From Pseudomonadota bacterium (GTDB taxonomy: Bacteria; Pseudomonadota; Alphaproteobacteria; Rhodobacterales; Rhodobacteraceae): a stretch of DNA of 47,982 bases. The stretch spans positions 1 to 47,982 of the forward strand of contig CAUJIU010000098.1 in NCBI GenBank assembly GCA_963205075.1. The letters are read 5' to 3'. Position 1 is the first letter of the stretch; each line of letters opens with the position of its first letter. Below, piece by piece: positions 1 to 7,934 of the stretch. The position numbers and the translations under genes are program-made. The notes beneath the pieces are model-generated. The model was given only the letters and a program-made list of their open reading frames with translations, made no database searches and had not been told where the DNA came from.

Positions 1-1
1 C

Positions 2-883
2 TCCGAACTGTGTTCGGCCAAGGTGACGCCGCAGACCGGCAAGCTGATCCGCTGCCCCTATCACGCCTGGAGCTACGCGACCGATGGCCGCCTGATCTCG
101 ACCGCCTTTGCGACGCCCACGGCGGACTTCGCCAAGAGCGAGCATGGCCTGTTGCCGGTCGCGGTGCAGGTCTGGAACGGCTTCGTGTTCGTGAACCTCG
201 CCGCCGATCCCGGACCGCTGGCGCCTGACATGGGCCTTGATGCGCTCGACCACTGGCCGATGGACCGGCTGGTCAGCGGCCATGTCCTCGAGACCACGCT
301 GGCCTGCAACTGGAAGGTCTTCTGGGAAAACTACAACGAATGCCTGCATTGTCCGGGCATTCACCCCGAGCTTTGCGACATGGTCCCAGTCTATGGCAAG
401 GGCGTGATGTCGCCGGCCGAAGTGGCGGGCTGGGACGGGACCCCGCAGCCCGCTCTCAAGCCCGGCGCCGCCAGCTGGACCATGACCGGCGCGCCCTGCG
501 CGCCGCCCTTTCCCGGCCTGACCGAGGCCGAGCGCGCCGAGGGCTTTCGCTTTGTCACCCTGCTGCCCACGGCCTTCATCGTGGCCCACCAGGACCATGT
601 GCGGTTCGTGACGCTGCAGCCGCTGGGCCCTGAACAGACCCGATTGCGCGCCGAATGGCTTTTCGCCCCCGAGACGCTGGCGCAGCCAGGTTTCGATCAC
701 CGCACGGTGACCGATTTCGCCACGCTGGTGCTGACACAGGATGGCGCCGCCTGCGAGATGAACCAGCGGGGCCTGCGCTCGGCCGCCTACCAATCCGGCC
801 GCCTGATGCCGCAGGAATTCGACATTGCCGCCTTCCACGCCTGGCTGTCCGGCCGGATGCGCGGCGCGGGAGAAAACCCATGA
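2..883 (+). CDS. Rieske 2Fe-2S ring-hydroxylating oxygenase alpha subunit (5' partial)
   Basis: Oxygenase component of a Rieske non-heme iron monooxygenase or dioxygenase. The start and the first half of the Rieske site (CxH) lie before the window. The second half, CPYHAW, is at about 53-70. The mononuclear iron site reads NECLHCPGIH at about 335-364, giving E-x2-H-x4-H. The residue usually Asp at the bridging position is Glu, as in oxygenases of quaternary ammonium compounds such as carnitine monooxygenase CntA. An Asp in TQDGAACE near 735 is the likely third iron ligand. The stop overlaps the next gene (ATGA), so the two oxygenases are translationally coupled. No reductase gene is visible, but one could lie upstream of the window. 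Family is certain, substrate unknown; glycine betaine, carnitine, stachydrine or a sulfonium are possible. Confidence 0.9.
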   Translation, partial: SELCSAKVTPQTGKLIRCPYHAWSYATDGRLISTAFATPTADFAKSEHGLLPVAVQVWNGFVFVNLAADPGPLAPDMGLDALDHWPMDRLVSGHVLETTLACNWKVFWENYNECLHCPGIHPELCDMVPVYGKGVMSPAEVAGWDGTPQPALKPGAASWTMTGAPCAPPFPGLTEAERAEGFRFVTLLPTAFIVAHQDHVRFVTLQPLGPEQTRLRAEWLFAPETLAQPGFDHRTVTDFATLVLTQDGAACEMNQRGLRSAAYQSGRLMPQEFDIAAFHAWLSGRMRGAGENP

Positions 884-2100
884 CCCTGCGCGCACAACCG
901 CTGCCCGTTCCCAATGACTGGGACCGGCGGGGCCTTCCGGCCTGGGCCTACCACTCGCCGGCGCTGTTCGAGCTGGAGGCAGAGGAGATCTTCCTGACCC
1001 ACTGGCAGGTGGTCGGCCATCTCAGCGACATCCCGGCCAAGGGCGACTGGCTGTCCTTCGACATGCTGGGCGAACGGGCGCTGATCATGCGCGGGCGCGA
1101 CGGCGTGGTGCGGGCGTTTCACAACCAGTGCCGCCACCGGGGCGCGCGGCTCACCGATGGCGGGCAGGGGCACTGCCGGGGGGCGCTGGTCTGCCCCTTT
1201 CACGGCTGGGTCTACAACACCGACGGCAGCCTGCGCGGCCCGGCGCGGCCCGACACCTTCGGCGAGATGGATACCAGCAAGTTCGGGCTGATCCCGATCG
1301 AACTGGAAGTCTGGCAAGGCTTCCTGTTCATCCGGTTCCATCCCGGCCCGCAGCCGGCTCCGGCGCAGATGATGGCGGCGTTCGAGCCGGACTTTGCCGA
1401 CTATCGGGCCACCAGCCTGTTGCCGGCCGGCGCCGCGCCCTGGCAAACCGAACTCGAGGTCAACTGGAAGTCGGTCCGCGATGTCGACAATGAAGGCTAT
1501 CACGTCGCCATGGCCCATCCGGCCTTGCAGGACCTTTACGGCCCCAATTATCGCGACGAGGTGTTTGCCAGGGGCCTGTCCCATTCCATCGGCACATTCG
1601 GCGACCGGCCCGGACGGCGCTGGTCGGTGCGCAACTACGTCAAACTGGCCCCCGAGCAGGCCTGGCTGCCGCCGCATCTGCGCAAATCCTGGACTTATTA
1701 CGGGTTTTTCCCGAATGCGGTCTTTGCCTTCACACCGGAATCGGCCCAGTATTATCAGGACATACCAGTTTCGACCGGCCTGACCTCGCAGCGGGGACGG
1801 CTGTATCGCCGCCCCGACGAGGACCGCCCGACCCGCATCGCACGCTACCTGGCGCAGCGGATCGACCAGCAGACCTCGGTCGAGGACCGGCAATTGTCGA
1901 TCTGGTCGAACGAATCGATGCAGTCCCGCGCCTTCGCCGGGTTTCATCTTTCGGATCTCGAATACGGCGTGCGCCGTCTGCACGACGAATTGCGCCTGCG
2001 GTTGCCGATCCTGAATTGCGCGGATCGCCCCGAAGAAGCAAGAATGCGGAAACTGAACGAAATTATGACTCTGGAGATTACCCAAGACCAAGAAGACTGA
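880..2100 (+). CDS. Rieske 2Fe-2S oxygenase alpha subunit, quaternary-ammonium type
   Basis: A complete 406-residue Rieske oxygenase alpha subunit, a usual length. The [2Fe-2S] ligands are C84, H86, C105 and H108 (CRHRG then CPFHGW). The catalytic domain has NEGYHVAMAH, giving E205, H208 and H213, with D336 the likely third iron ligand. Glu at 205 in place of the usual Asp matches the bridging Glu known from carnitine monooxygenase CntA. The start is the ATG inside the ATGA overlap with the upstream oxygenase gene. The 22-base gap to the transporter genes points to one operon. The two oxygenases differ clearly, so they are not a recent tandem duplication; they may act on successive methyl groups or form a mixed complex. 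Electron donor and substrate are not evident from the sequence. Confidence 0.93.
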   Translation: MTLRAQPLPVPNDWDRRGLPAWAYHSPALFELEAEEIFLTHWQVVGHLSDIPAKGDWLSFDMLGERALIMRGRDGVVRAFHNQCRHRGARLTDGGQGHCRGALVCPFHGWVYNTDGSLRGPARPDTFGEMDTSKFGLIPIELEVWQGFLFIRFHPGPQPAPAQMMAAFEPDFADYRATSLLPAGAAPWQTELEVNWKSVRDVDNEGYHVAMAHPALQDLYGPNYRDEVFARGLSHSIGTFGDRPGRRWSVRNYVKLAPEQAWLPPHLRKSWTYYGFFPNAVFAFTPESAQYYQDIPVSTGLTSQRGRLYRRPDEDRPTRIARYLAQRIDQQTSVEDRQLSIWSNESMQSRAFAGFHLSDLEYGVRRLHDELRLRLPILNCADRPEEARMRKLNEIMTLEITQDQED

Positions 2101-2122
2101 GACAACGATAGGGAGACTGAAA

Positions 2123-3226
2123 ATGCCAAGACTGACACGTCGAACCACTCTTGCCGCGCTGGGCGGCACTCTGGCGACGCCTTTTGTCCGGCCATCCTGG
2201 GCACAATCCGGCACCGTCAATGTCTATAACTGGGCAGACTATATCGGCGAGACCACGTTGCAGGATTTCGAGGCCGAAACCGGCATCGGGGTCGTCTACG
2301 ACACCTATTCCTCCGCCGAGGAAATGCAGGCCAAGATGCTGGCCGGGATGACCGGCTATGATGTGGTCTTTGCCGCCGGCATCGAGATGCCGCGCGCCAT
2401 CGGTGCGGGCATCTATGACAAGCTTGACCGGGCGCGCCTGACCAACTGGGGCAATCTGGATACGGGCCTGCTGCGTATCCTGGCCGGCTGGGACCCCGAC
2501 AACCTCTATGCGGTGCCCTACATGTGGGGCTCGGTCGGGTTCACCTTCAACGTCGACATGGTGCGCGAGCGCATCCCGGACGCCGATCTTGAAGACATGA
2601 GCCTGATCTTCGATCCCGAGAATGCGGCCAAGCTGGCCGATTGCGGGATCTCGATCCTCGACAGCCCGACCGACATCATGCTGATGGTGCTCAAGTATCT
2701 GGGGCTGGATGGCGACACCACCGACCTGTCGGACTATGACAAGGTGGTGGCCGCGTTCGAGCCGATCCGGCCCTATATCCGCACCTTCGACAACTCCAAC
2801 TATCTCAACGCCATCCCCAATGGCGAGCTGTGCGTCATCAACAACTGGTCGGGTGACTACGGGGTGGCCGCGGGCCGCGCCGCCGAGGCCGGCATCGAGA
2901 TGAACCTGGCCTATTTCGTGCCCAAGACCGGCGCGCCGGCCTGGCTCGATGTGATGTGCATCCCCTCGGATGCGGGCCACAAGGACAATGCCTACCTGTT
3001 CCTTGACTACATGCTGCGCCCCGAAGTCATCGCGGCCTGCACCAACTACACCTGGTATGCCAACGCCAATGCGGCCGCGGCTCCCTTTGTCGACCCCGAC
3101 ATCCTGGCAGACCCCGCGGTCTACCCCGATGCCGATACCATTGACCGGATGTGGGCACCCAAGCCCTTCACCGAAGAGCAGGACCGCGCCATCACGCGGG
3201 CCTGGCAGACGATCAAGACGGGGTAG
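2123..3226 (+). CDS. Polyamine-type ABC transporter, periplasmic substrate-binding protein (PotD/PotF family)
   Basis: A 367-residue solute-binding protein. The N-terminus carries a Tat-like signal (TRRTTLAALGG, cleavage probably after WAQ at about 28), so export may be folded through Tat. A GGGAG ribosome site sits about 8 bases before the ATG. The mature protein begins with VNVYNWADYIG and ends ITRAWQTIKTG, closely following E. coli PotF. Compared from memory with PotF, W37, D39 and the later Trp, Asp and Tyr pocket residues are kept (NWSGD, WLDV, WYANAN), but Ser38 and Ser85 are Ala here and Glu185 looks like Asp. The ligand may therefore be a related cation rather than putrescine. It is the first of four transporter genes, 5 bases before the ATPase gene. 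Confidence 0.93.
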   Translation: MPRLTRRTTLAALGGTLATPFVRPSWAQSGTVNVYNWADYIGETTLQDFEAETGIGVVYDTYSSAEEMQAKMLAGMTGYDVVFAAGIEMPRAIGAGIYDKLDRARLTNWGNLDTGLLRILAGWDPDNLYAVPYMWGSVGFTFNVDMVRERIPDADLEDMSLIFDPENAAKLADCGISILDSPTDIMLMVLKYLGLDGDTTDLSDYDKVVAAFEPIRPYIRTFDNSNYLNAIPNGELCVINNWSGDYGVAAGRAAEAGIEMNLAYFVPKTGAPAWLDVMCIPSDAGHKDNAYLFLDYMLRPEVIAACTNYTWYANANAAAAPFVDPDILADPAVYPDADTIDRMWAPKPFTEEQDRAITRAWQTIKTG

Positions 3227-3231
3227 GCTGA

Positions 3232-4389
3232 ATGTCTGCAAAGGCAGAACCCAGTCAAGGATCGGCCCGGGCGACCCCAGAGGTGGCCCGGGCCGGATCT
3301 TCGGAATTCGTCCGGGTCGAGGGCGTCACCAAGAAGTTCGGCAGCTTCACGGCTGTCGATGATGTCTCGTTCTCGATCGACCGGGGCGAGATCTTTTCGC
3401 TTCTGGGCGGGTCGGGATGCGGCAAGACCACCATCCTGCGCATGCTGGCCGGTTTCGAGACCCCGACCAGGGGCCGGGTCTGGATCGACGGGCAGGACAT
3501 GACCGATGTGCCCGCCTACGAGCGCCCGGTGAACATGATGTTCCAGTCCTACGCGCTGTTTCCGCATATGAGCGTGGAAAAGAACATCGGCTACGGCCTC
3601 AAGCATGAAAAGATGTCAAAGGCCCAGCGCGGCGACCGCGTGCGCGAGATGCTGGACCTGGTGCAATTGACCGGCCTGTCCGAGCGCAAGCCGCACCAGA
3701 TCTCGGGCGGTCAGCGGCAACGGGTGGCGCTGGCGCGCGCGCTGGCGCGTTCGCCCAAGCTGTTGCTTCTGGATGAGCCGCTGGCCGCGCTCGACAAGAA
3801 GCTGCGCGAGCAGACCCAGTTCGAGCTGATGAACATCCAGGACCGGACCGGCGTGACCTTCATCGTCGTCACCCACGATCAGGAGGAGGCGATGACCCTG
3901 TCCTCGCGTCTGGCGGTGATGGACAAGGGCCGGATCATGCAGGTCGGCACCTCGACCGAGATCTACGAATATCCCGGCAACCGGCAGGTGGCGGGCTTCA
4001 TCGGCTCGATCAACTTCTTCGATGCCAGGGTCATCCGCCGCAACGGCGATCTGCTGCGGCTCGACGTGCCCGATCTGGGCGGCGAGGTCGATGCCGCCGC
4101 CATCGACGGGGTTTCCAGCGGCGATGAGGTCACTCTGGCCGTGCGCCCCGAAAAGCTGGTCATCAACCGCGCCCGGCCCGACGAGACCAACCGCACCCTC
4201 GGCACGGTCGAGGGGCTGGCCTATTTCGGCAAGGATTCGCTCTACCGCGTGCGGCTGCCCGGCGGCAACCTCGTCTCGGCGATGAGCGTCAACTCGCGCC
4301 GCGCCGGCGAGAACGAACGGGTGGCCGACTGGGAAGACCAGGTCTGGCTGTCCTTCGCCGCCAGTTCGGCAATCGTGCTCACCTCATGA
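3232..4389 (+). CDS. Polyamine-type ABC transporter ATP-binding protein (PotA family)
   Basis: A 385-residue ABC ATPase that powers the importer from the cytoplasm. A 25-residue low-complexity N-terminus precedes the ABC domain. Walker A is GGSGCGKTT (59-67), the Q-loop lies in MMFQSYALF, the signature is ISGGQRQR, Walker B is LLLLDEP, followed by the switch His in VVTHD. The last 110 or so residues form the TOBE domain typical of PotA/PotG/MalK-type ATPases (VRPEKLVINR). It starts 5 bases after the binding-protein gene and overlaps the permease gene by ATGA. Assignment to the spermidine/putrescine-type family is firm. I give no pot symbol because the operon context argues for another cationic substrate. 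Confidence 0.94.
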   Translation: MSAKAEPSQGSARATPEVARAGSSEFVRVEGVTKKFGSFTAVDDVSFSIDRGEIFSLLGGSGCGKTTILRMLAGFETPTRGRVWIDGQDMTDVPAYERPVNMMFQSYALFPHMSVEKNIGYGLKHEKMSKAQRGDRVREMLDLVQLTGLSERKPHQISGGQRQRVALARALARSPKLLLLDEPLAALDKKLREQTQFELMNIQDRTGVTFIVVTHDQEEAMTLSSRLAVMDKGRIMQVGTSTEIYEYPGNRQVAGFIGSINFFDARVIRRNGDLLRLDVPDLGGEVDAAAIDGVSSGDEVTLAVRPEKLVINRARPDETNRTLGTVEGLAYFGKDSLYRVRLPGGNLVSAMSVNSRRAGENERVADWEDQVWLSFAASSAIVLTS

Positions 4390-5339
4390 GCGCGGCGCCG
4401 ACAACGCTGCGGCGGCTGCGGCGCTGGTTCAACCGGAAAGGTTGGGGCCAGATCACCATCGCCACGCCCTATATCTGGCTGCTGGCGCTGTTTCTGGTGC
4501 CGTTCGTCATCGTGTTCGCGATGAGCTTCGCCACCAGGACCCCGACCGCGCCGCCCTTCTCCTTCGGCGGCGAAAACCCGATCCTGAACTGGGAGAACTA
4601 CCGCCGGCTCTTTACCGATACGCTCTATATCCGCGCCTATCTCACCTCGATCGCCAACGCCGCGATGGCCACCGTGATGTGCCTGCTGATCGGCTATCCG
4701 ATGGCGCTGGGCATCGCCCGGTCCAGCCGCAGCTGGCGCAACATCCTGCTGATGCTGGTGATCCTGCCGTTCTGGACCTCGTTCCTGCTGCGGGTCTACG
4801 CTTGGATGGGCCTGATGGGGACCAACAGCTGGTTCAACAAGCTGCTGACCTCGTTTTACAACGGCATCGTCCCCGATGACTGGGCGCTGAGCTACATCCC
4901 GATGATGAACACCAATTTCGCGGTGGTGCTGGTCACGGTCTATTCCTACCTGCCCTTCATGATCCTGCCGCTCTACGCCAATCTCGAGAAGCTCGACCTG
5001 CAGCTTGACGAGGCGGCGATGGACCTCGGGTCGCGGCCCTTGCGGGTGTTCTGGGATATCACCCTGCCGCAGTCGATTCCCGGCATCATCGCCGGCGGCA
5101 TGCTGGTGTTCATCCCGGCCAGCGGCGAGCTGATCATTCCCAGCCTGGTCGGCAGTTCCAGCCAGCCGATGATCGGGCGTGTGATCTCGGACGAGTTCGC
5201 CTCGGCGCGCGACTGGCCCATGGCCTCGGCGGTATCGGTGGCGCTGCTGGTGCTGCTGGTGGTGCCGCTGATGCTCTACACCCATTACGAAAGCAAGGCG
5301 CAACGCCAGGCGCAGAAGCGCGCGGAGGAGGGTCAATGA
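4386..5339 (+). CDS. Polyamine-type ABC transporter permease 1 (PotB/PotH family)
   Basis: A 317-residue inner-membrane permease with about six transmembrane segments; the first lies near residues 23-47 after a basic cytoplasmic N-terminus. The coupling-helix EAA motif is visible as DEAAMDLGSRPLRVF followed by ITLPQSIPGI, the site that docks on the ATPase. Length and motif match PotB/PotH. The ATG overlaps the ATPase stop and the TGA overlaps the start of the second permease, so all three are coupled. It forms a heterodimeric channel with the next gene product. Confidence 0.93.
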   Translation: MSAAPTTLRRLRRWFNRKGWGQITIATPYIWLLALFLVPFVIVFAMSFATRTPTAPPFSFGGENPILNWENYRRLFTDTLYIRAYLTSIANAAMATVMCLLIGYPMALGIARSSRSWRNILLMLVILPFWTSFLLRVYAWMGLMGTNSWFNKLLTSFYNGIVPDDWALSYIPMMNTNFAVVLVTVYSYLPFMILPLYANLEKLDLQLDEAAMDLGSRPLRVFWDITLPQSIPGIIAGGMLVFIPASGELIIPSLVGSSSQPMIGRVISDEFASARDWPMASAVSVALLVLLVVPLMLYTHYESKAQRQAQKRAEEGQ

Positions 5340-6175
5340 ACCATCGCCCGGTCTTTCTGGTTACCGTGCTCTGCTTCGGCTTTGCCTTCTTCTACATCCC
5401 GATCCTGTCGATGATCGTCTATTCGTTCAACGGCTCGCGGCTGGCGACCGTCTGGGGCGGGTTTTCGACCAAGTGGTATGGCGAGTTGTTCAACAACCGG
5501 CAGATCATGCGGGCCGCGCTGCTGTCGCTGAAGATCGCCCTGGTCAGCGCCACCTTTGCCACCATCCTGGGCACCATGGCCGGGATCGCGCTGGCCCGGT
5601 TTCGGGTGTTCCGGGGGCGGACCCTGTTCTCGGGGCTGGTCACCGCGCCGCTGGTGATGCCCGAGGTCATTACCGGCATCGCCTCGCTGATGCTGTTCAT
5701 CCTGATGGCGCGCTGGATCGGCTGGCCCTCGCAGCGCGGCTTTGCCACCGTGACGCTGGCCCATATCACCTTTTCCATGGTGTTCGTGACCACCATCGTG
5801 CAGTCGCGGCTGGCCCAGACCGATGCCTCGGTCGAGGAGGCGGCCATCGACCTCGGCTCGCGGCCCTGGCAGGTGATGCGTGACATCACCCTGCCGATCA
5901 TCTCGCCTGCGATCCTGTCGGGGTGGCTGCTGGCCTTTACCATCTCGCTCGACGATGTGGTCATCACCAACTTCACCACCGGGCCCGGCAATACCACCCT
6001 GCCGATCCTGATCTGGTCCAAGGTCAAGCTGGGCGTGACCCCGGACATCAACGCGCTGGCCACCATCACGGTGACCATCGTCGGGATCGGCGTCATCGTC
6101 GCGGGCATCCTGCTGCAACGCGCTGACAAGCGCCGGGATCGTGACGCGCGCATGGCCTATCGCGAGAATCTGTGA
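5336..6175 (+). CDS. Polyamine-type ABC transporter permease 2 (PotC/PotI family)
   Basis: A 279-residue permease with about six membrane helices. The first is FLVTVLCFGFAFFYIPIL near the N-terminus. The EAA loop reads EEAAIDLGSRPWQVM then ITLPIISPAI. A SLDDVVITNF segment, characteristic of PotC/PotI, follows. The start is in an ATGA overlap with permease 1. The stop at 6173-6175 directly abuts the ATG of the cupin gene with no spacer, which strongly suggests that the cupin is translated from the same message. Confidence 0.93.
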   Translation: MNHRPVFLVTVLCFGFAFFYIPILSMIVYSFNGSRLATVWGGFSTKWYGELFNNRQIMRAALLSLKIALVSATFATILGTMAGIALARFRVFRGRTLFSGLVTAPLVMPEVITGIASLMLFILMARWIGWPSQRGFATVTLAHITFSMVFVTTIVQSRLAQTDASVEEAAIDLGSRPWQVMRDITLPIISPAILSGWLLAFTISLDDVVITNFTTGPGNTTLPILIWSKVKLGVTPDINALATITVTIVGIGVIVAGILLQRADKRRDRDARMAYRENL

Positions 6176-7060
6176 ATGCGCCAGGACGCCCGACTGATCG
6201 ACCTGCCGCTGGGCATTCCCGGCTCGGGCCGCCAACGCTATGGCGCGGCCATGGCGCTGAACCGGGCCGGACAGTTGTCAGACGCCGCGCTGGAGGTCTA
6301 CCGCGTGGCCTCGGCCCATGACGGTGACGACCCGGTCGCCATGCTGGCCCAGCGCGGGATGCCGGCGCCCCGACGCCCCGCACCCGACCCGGCCCGGGCC
6401 CTGCTGGACCTCGTCGATGAAACCGACCGTTATCTGGCCCGGCAGACCGGCCCCGGCGTGGCCGAGCTGCGCGCCCGCATCGCCATCTGGCGCGATGGCG
6501 CGGTGACGCCGGCACCGGCCGCTCCCCCCAACCCGGTGGTTGCCGAGCATCTGGAAGCCGCCCTTGCCCCGCTGATGTCCGACGCGCCGGCGCTGGCGGT
6601 CAGCATCCGCGACGCCAGCCCTCATCTGTGCTGGATCAGCTATGACCTCTACGATGAGGACCAGATCGGCCCCGGCTTTGCCCGCAACCACGCCTATGCC
6701 ACGCTGATCGGCGGCGGCGGCGCCATCCCGGCCACGGATTTCGACTTTGGCCTGCTTCTCATCGCGCCGCATGTGTTCTACCGCGATCATCGCCACCCCG
6801 CGCCCGAGCTGTACATGCCGCTGACCGGTCCCAATGGCTGGCGCTTTGCCCCCGATACGCCGCTGACCATCCTGCCCGCGCATCGCCCGGTCTGGAACGA
6901 ACCGATGGCCATTCATGCCACCAAGGTCGGGCCGGTGCCGTTTCTGGCGATGTTCGGCTGGACCGCGGATGTCGACCTGGCGGCGGAGATCGTTGCCGCC
7001 TCGGACTGGGCCGCGCTCGAGGCCTTGCGGCTGACGGGCGGACCATCTGACACGGAGTGA
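6176..7060 (+). CDS. DMSP-lyase-family cupin protein
   Basis: A 294-residue cytoplasmic protein (no signal peptide) with a C-terminal cupin like that of dimethylsulfoniopropionate lyases DddQ, DddL and DddW. Cupin motif 1 reads DHRHPAPELY, with metal-type residues H205, H207 and E211, then G218. Y213 lies two residues after the Glu, where DddQ has its catalytic Tyr131. H247 in EPMAIH fits motif 2 (DddQ His163). The first 130 or so residues are an Ala-rich helical extension with no motif I recognise, making it longer than DddQ or DddL at about 200-230. The position between the transporter and methyltransferase genes implies action on the imported substrate. Either a true lyase or a cupin that lyses, isomerises or demethylates another onium compound is possible. 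Family likely, activity unproven. Confidence 0.75.
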   Translation: MRQDARLIDLPLGIPGSGRQRYGAAMALNRAGQLSDAALEVYRVASAHDGDDPVAMLAQRGMPAPRRPAPDPARALLDLVDETDRYLARQTGPGVAELRARIAIWRDGAVTPAPAAPPNPVVAEHLEAALAPLMSDAPALAVSIRDASPHLCWISYDLYDEDQIGPGFARNHAYATLIGGGGAIPATDFDFGLLLIAPHVFYRDHRHPAPELYMPLTGPNGWRFAPDTPLTILPAHRPVWNEPMAIHATKVGPVPFLAMFGWTADVDLAAEIVAASDWAALEALRLTGGPSDTE

Positions 7061-7066
7061 CCCCGG

Positions 7067-7852
7067 ATGGCACATGAGGACGGAGATCTGTATCACGCGG
7101 CGCTGATCGCCCTGCTGGAAGGGGTCTGGGGTGACGGGTTCCTGTCACCGGGCGGTCCGGCCGAGATTGCCCGTCTGGTCGCCGACCATGACCTGAGCGG
7201 GGCCGCGGTGCTGGATATCGGCTGCGGCGCCGGCGGGGTCGACATCGCGCTGGTGCGCGACCACGGCGCGGGCTTCGTCAGCGGCGTGGATGTCGAGGAT
7301 ACCGTCCTCGCGCATGCCCGGATGCGGATTGCCGAGGCCGGACTTTCGGACCGGATCGGGCTGGCCAAGGTCGCGCCGGGGCCGCTGCCCTTTCCTCCGC
7401 AGAGCTTCGACGTGGTGTTTTCCAAGGATTCGATCGTCCACATCCCCGACAAGCACGCGCTGATGGCCGATGCCTGGCGGCTTCTCAAGCCCGGCGGCTG
7501 GTTCATCGCCTCGGACTGGCTCATCGGCCACGATGACACCCCCTCGCCCGAGATGGCGGCCTATATCGCCGCCGAGGGGCTGGATTTCGGCATGGCCTCG
7601 GCCGGGCGCTACCGCGATGCGCTGGCCAAGGCGGGCTTTGTCGAGGTGACGACCCAGAGCCGCAACGACTGGTATCGGGTCACCGCCCGGCAGGAACTGG
7701 CGCGGATGCGCGGCCCCTGGCGCGAAACGGCGGCGGCGGCGGTCGGGCCGGACTTCGTGGACCACAACATCGATATCTGGGAGCGGATGATCGTCGTGCT
7801 CGACAAGGGCGAGCATTGCCCGACCCATATCCGGGGCCGCAAGCCCGGCTGA
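7067..7852 (+). CDS. Class I SAM-dependent methyltransferase
   Basis: A 261-residue Rossmann-fold methyltransferase. The SAM-binding motif I is VLDIGCGAGG (48-57), the acidic loop lies in GVDVEDT, and the post-I region reads DVVFSKDSIVHIPDK. The segment WGDGFLSPGG before motif I and the SKDSIVHI block resemble phosphoethanolamine or small-amine N-methyltransferases, so a methylated amine, or possibly a sulfur compound, is a plausible substrate. The gene starts 6 bases after the cupin gene with GGAGTG as ribosome site. It is the last gene of the operon; the 82 bases after it lead into the tetR promoter and I see no clear terminator. Methyl transfer is certain by fold, the acceptor is not. Confidence 0.85.
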   Translation: MAHEDGDLYHAALIALLEGVWGDGFLSPGGPAEIARLVADHDLSGAAVLDIGCGAGGVDIALVRDHGAGFVSGVDVEDTVLAHARMRIAEAGLSDRIGLAKVAPGPLPFPPQSFDVVFSKDSIVHIPDKHALMADAWRLLKPGGWFIASDWLIGHDDTPSPEMAAYIAAEGLDFGMASAGRYRDALAKAGFVEVTTQSRNDWYRVTARQELARMRGPWRETAAAAVGPDFVDHNIDIWERMIVVLDKGEHCPTHIRGRKPG

Positions 7853-7879
7853 GCCTGCCTGAAATCGCTGCGTTATCCC

Positions 7880-7908
7880 TTGTAACTAACCGACCGGTCA
7901 GTTATTTA
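7880..7908 (+). promoter_or_regulatory. Putative tetR promoter
   Basis: A TTGTAA -35-like box (7880-7885), 17 bases, then TATTTA (7903-7908) upstream of the tetR GTG. The boxes are imperfect. AT content here is well above the surroundings, and the palindrome at 7887-7904 fills the spacer. Confidence 0.4.
7887..7904. promoter_or_regulatory. TetR-type operator palindrome
   Basis: An 18-base inverted repeat, TAACCGACCGGTCAGTTA, with one mismatched pair. The core GACCGGTC is a perfect palindrome. It sits 30 bases before the tetR start, inside the predicted -35/-10 spacer, as expected for self-repression. It should control the whole tetR-hlyD-ABC operon. Confidence 0.7.
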
Positions 7909-7934
7909 GGGGCACAAACAGCCGGGATCGCGCC

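Noticed and set aside
2078..3241. A 387-codon open frame on the - strand
   Set aside because: It is antisense to the PotF-like gene, which has a Tat signal, ribosome site and conserved sequence.
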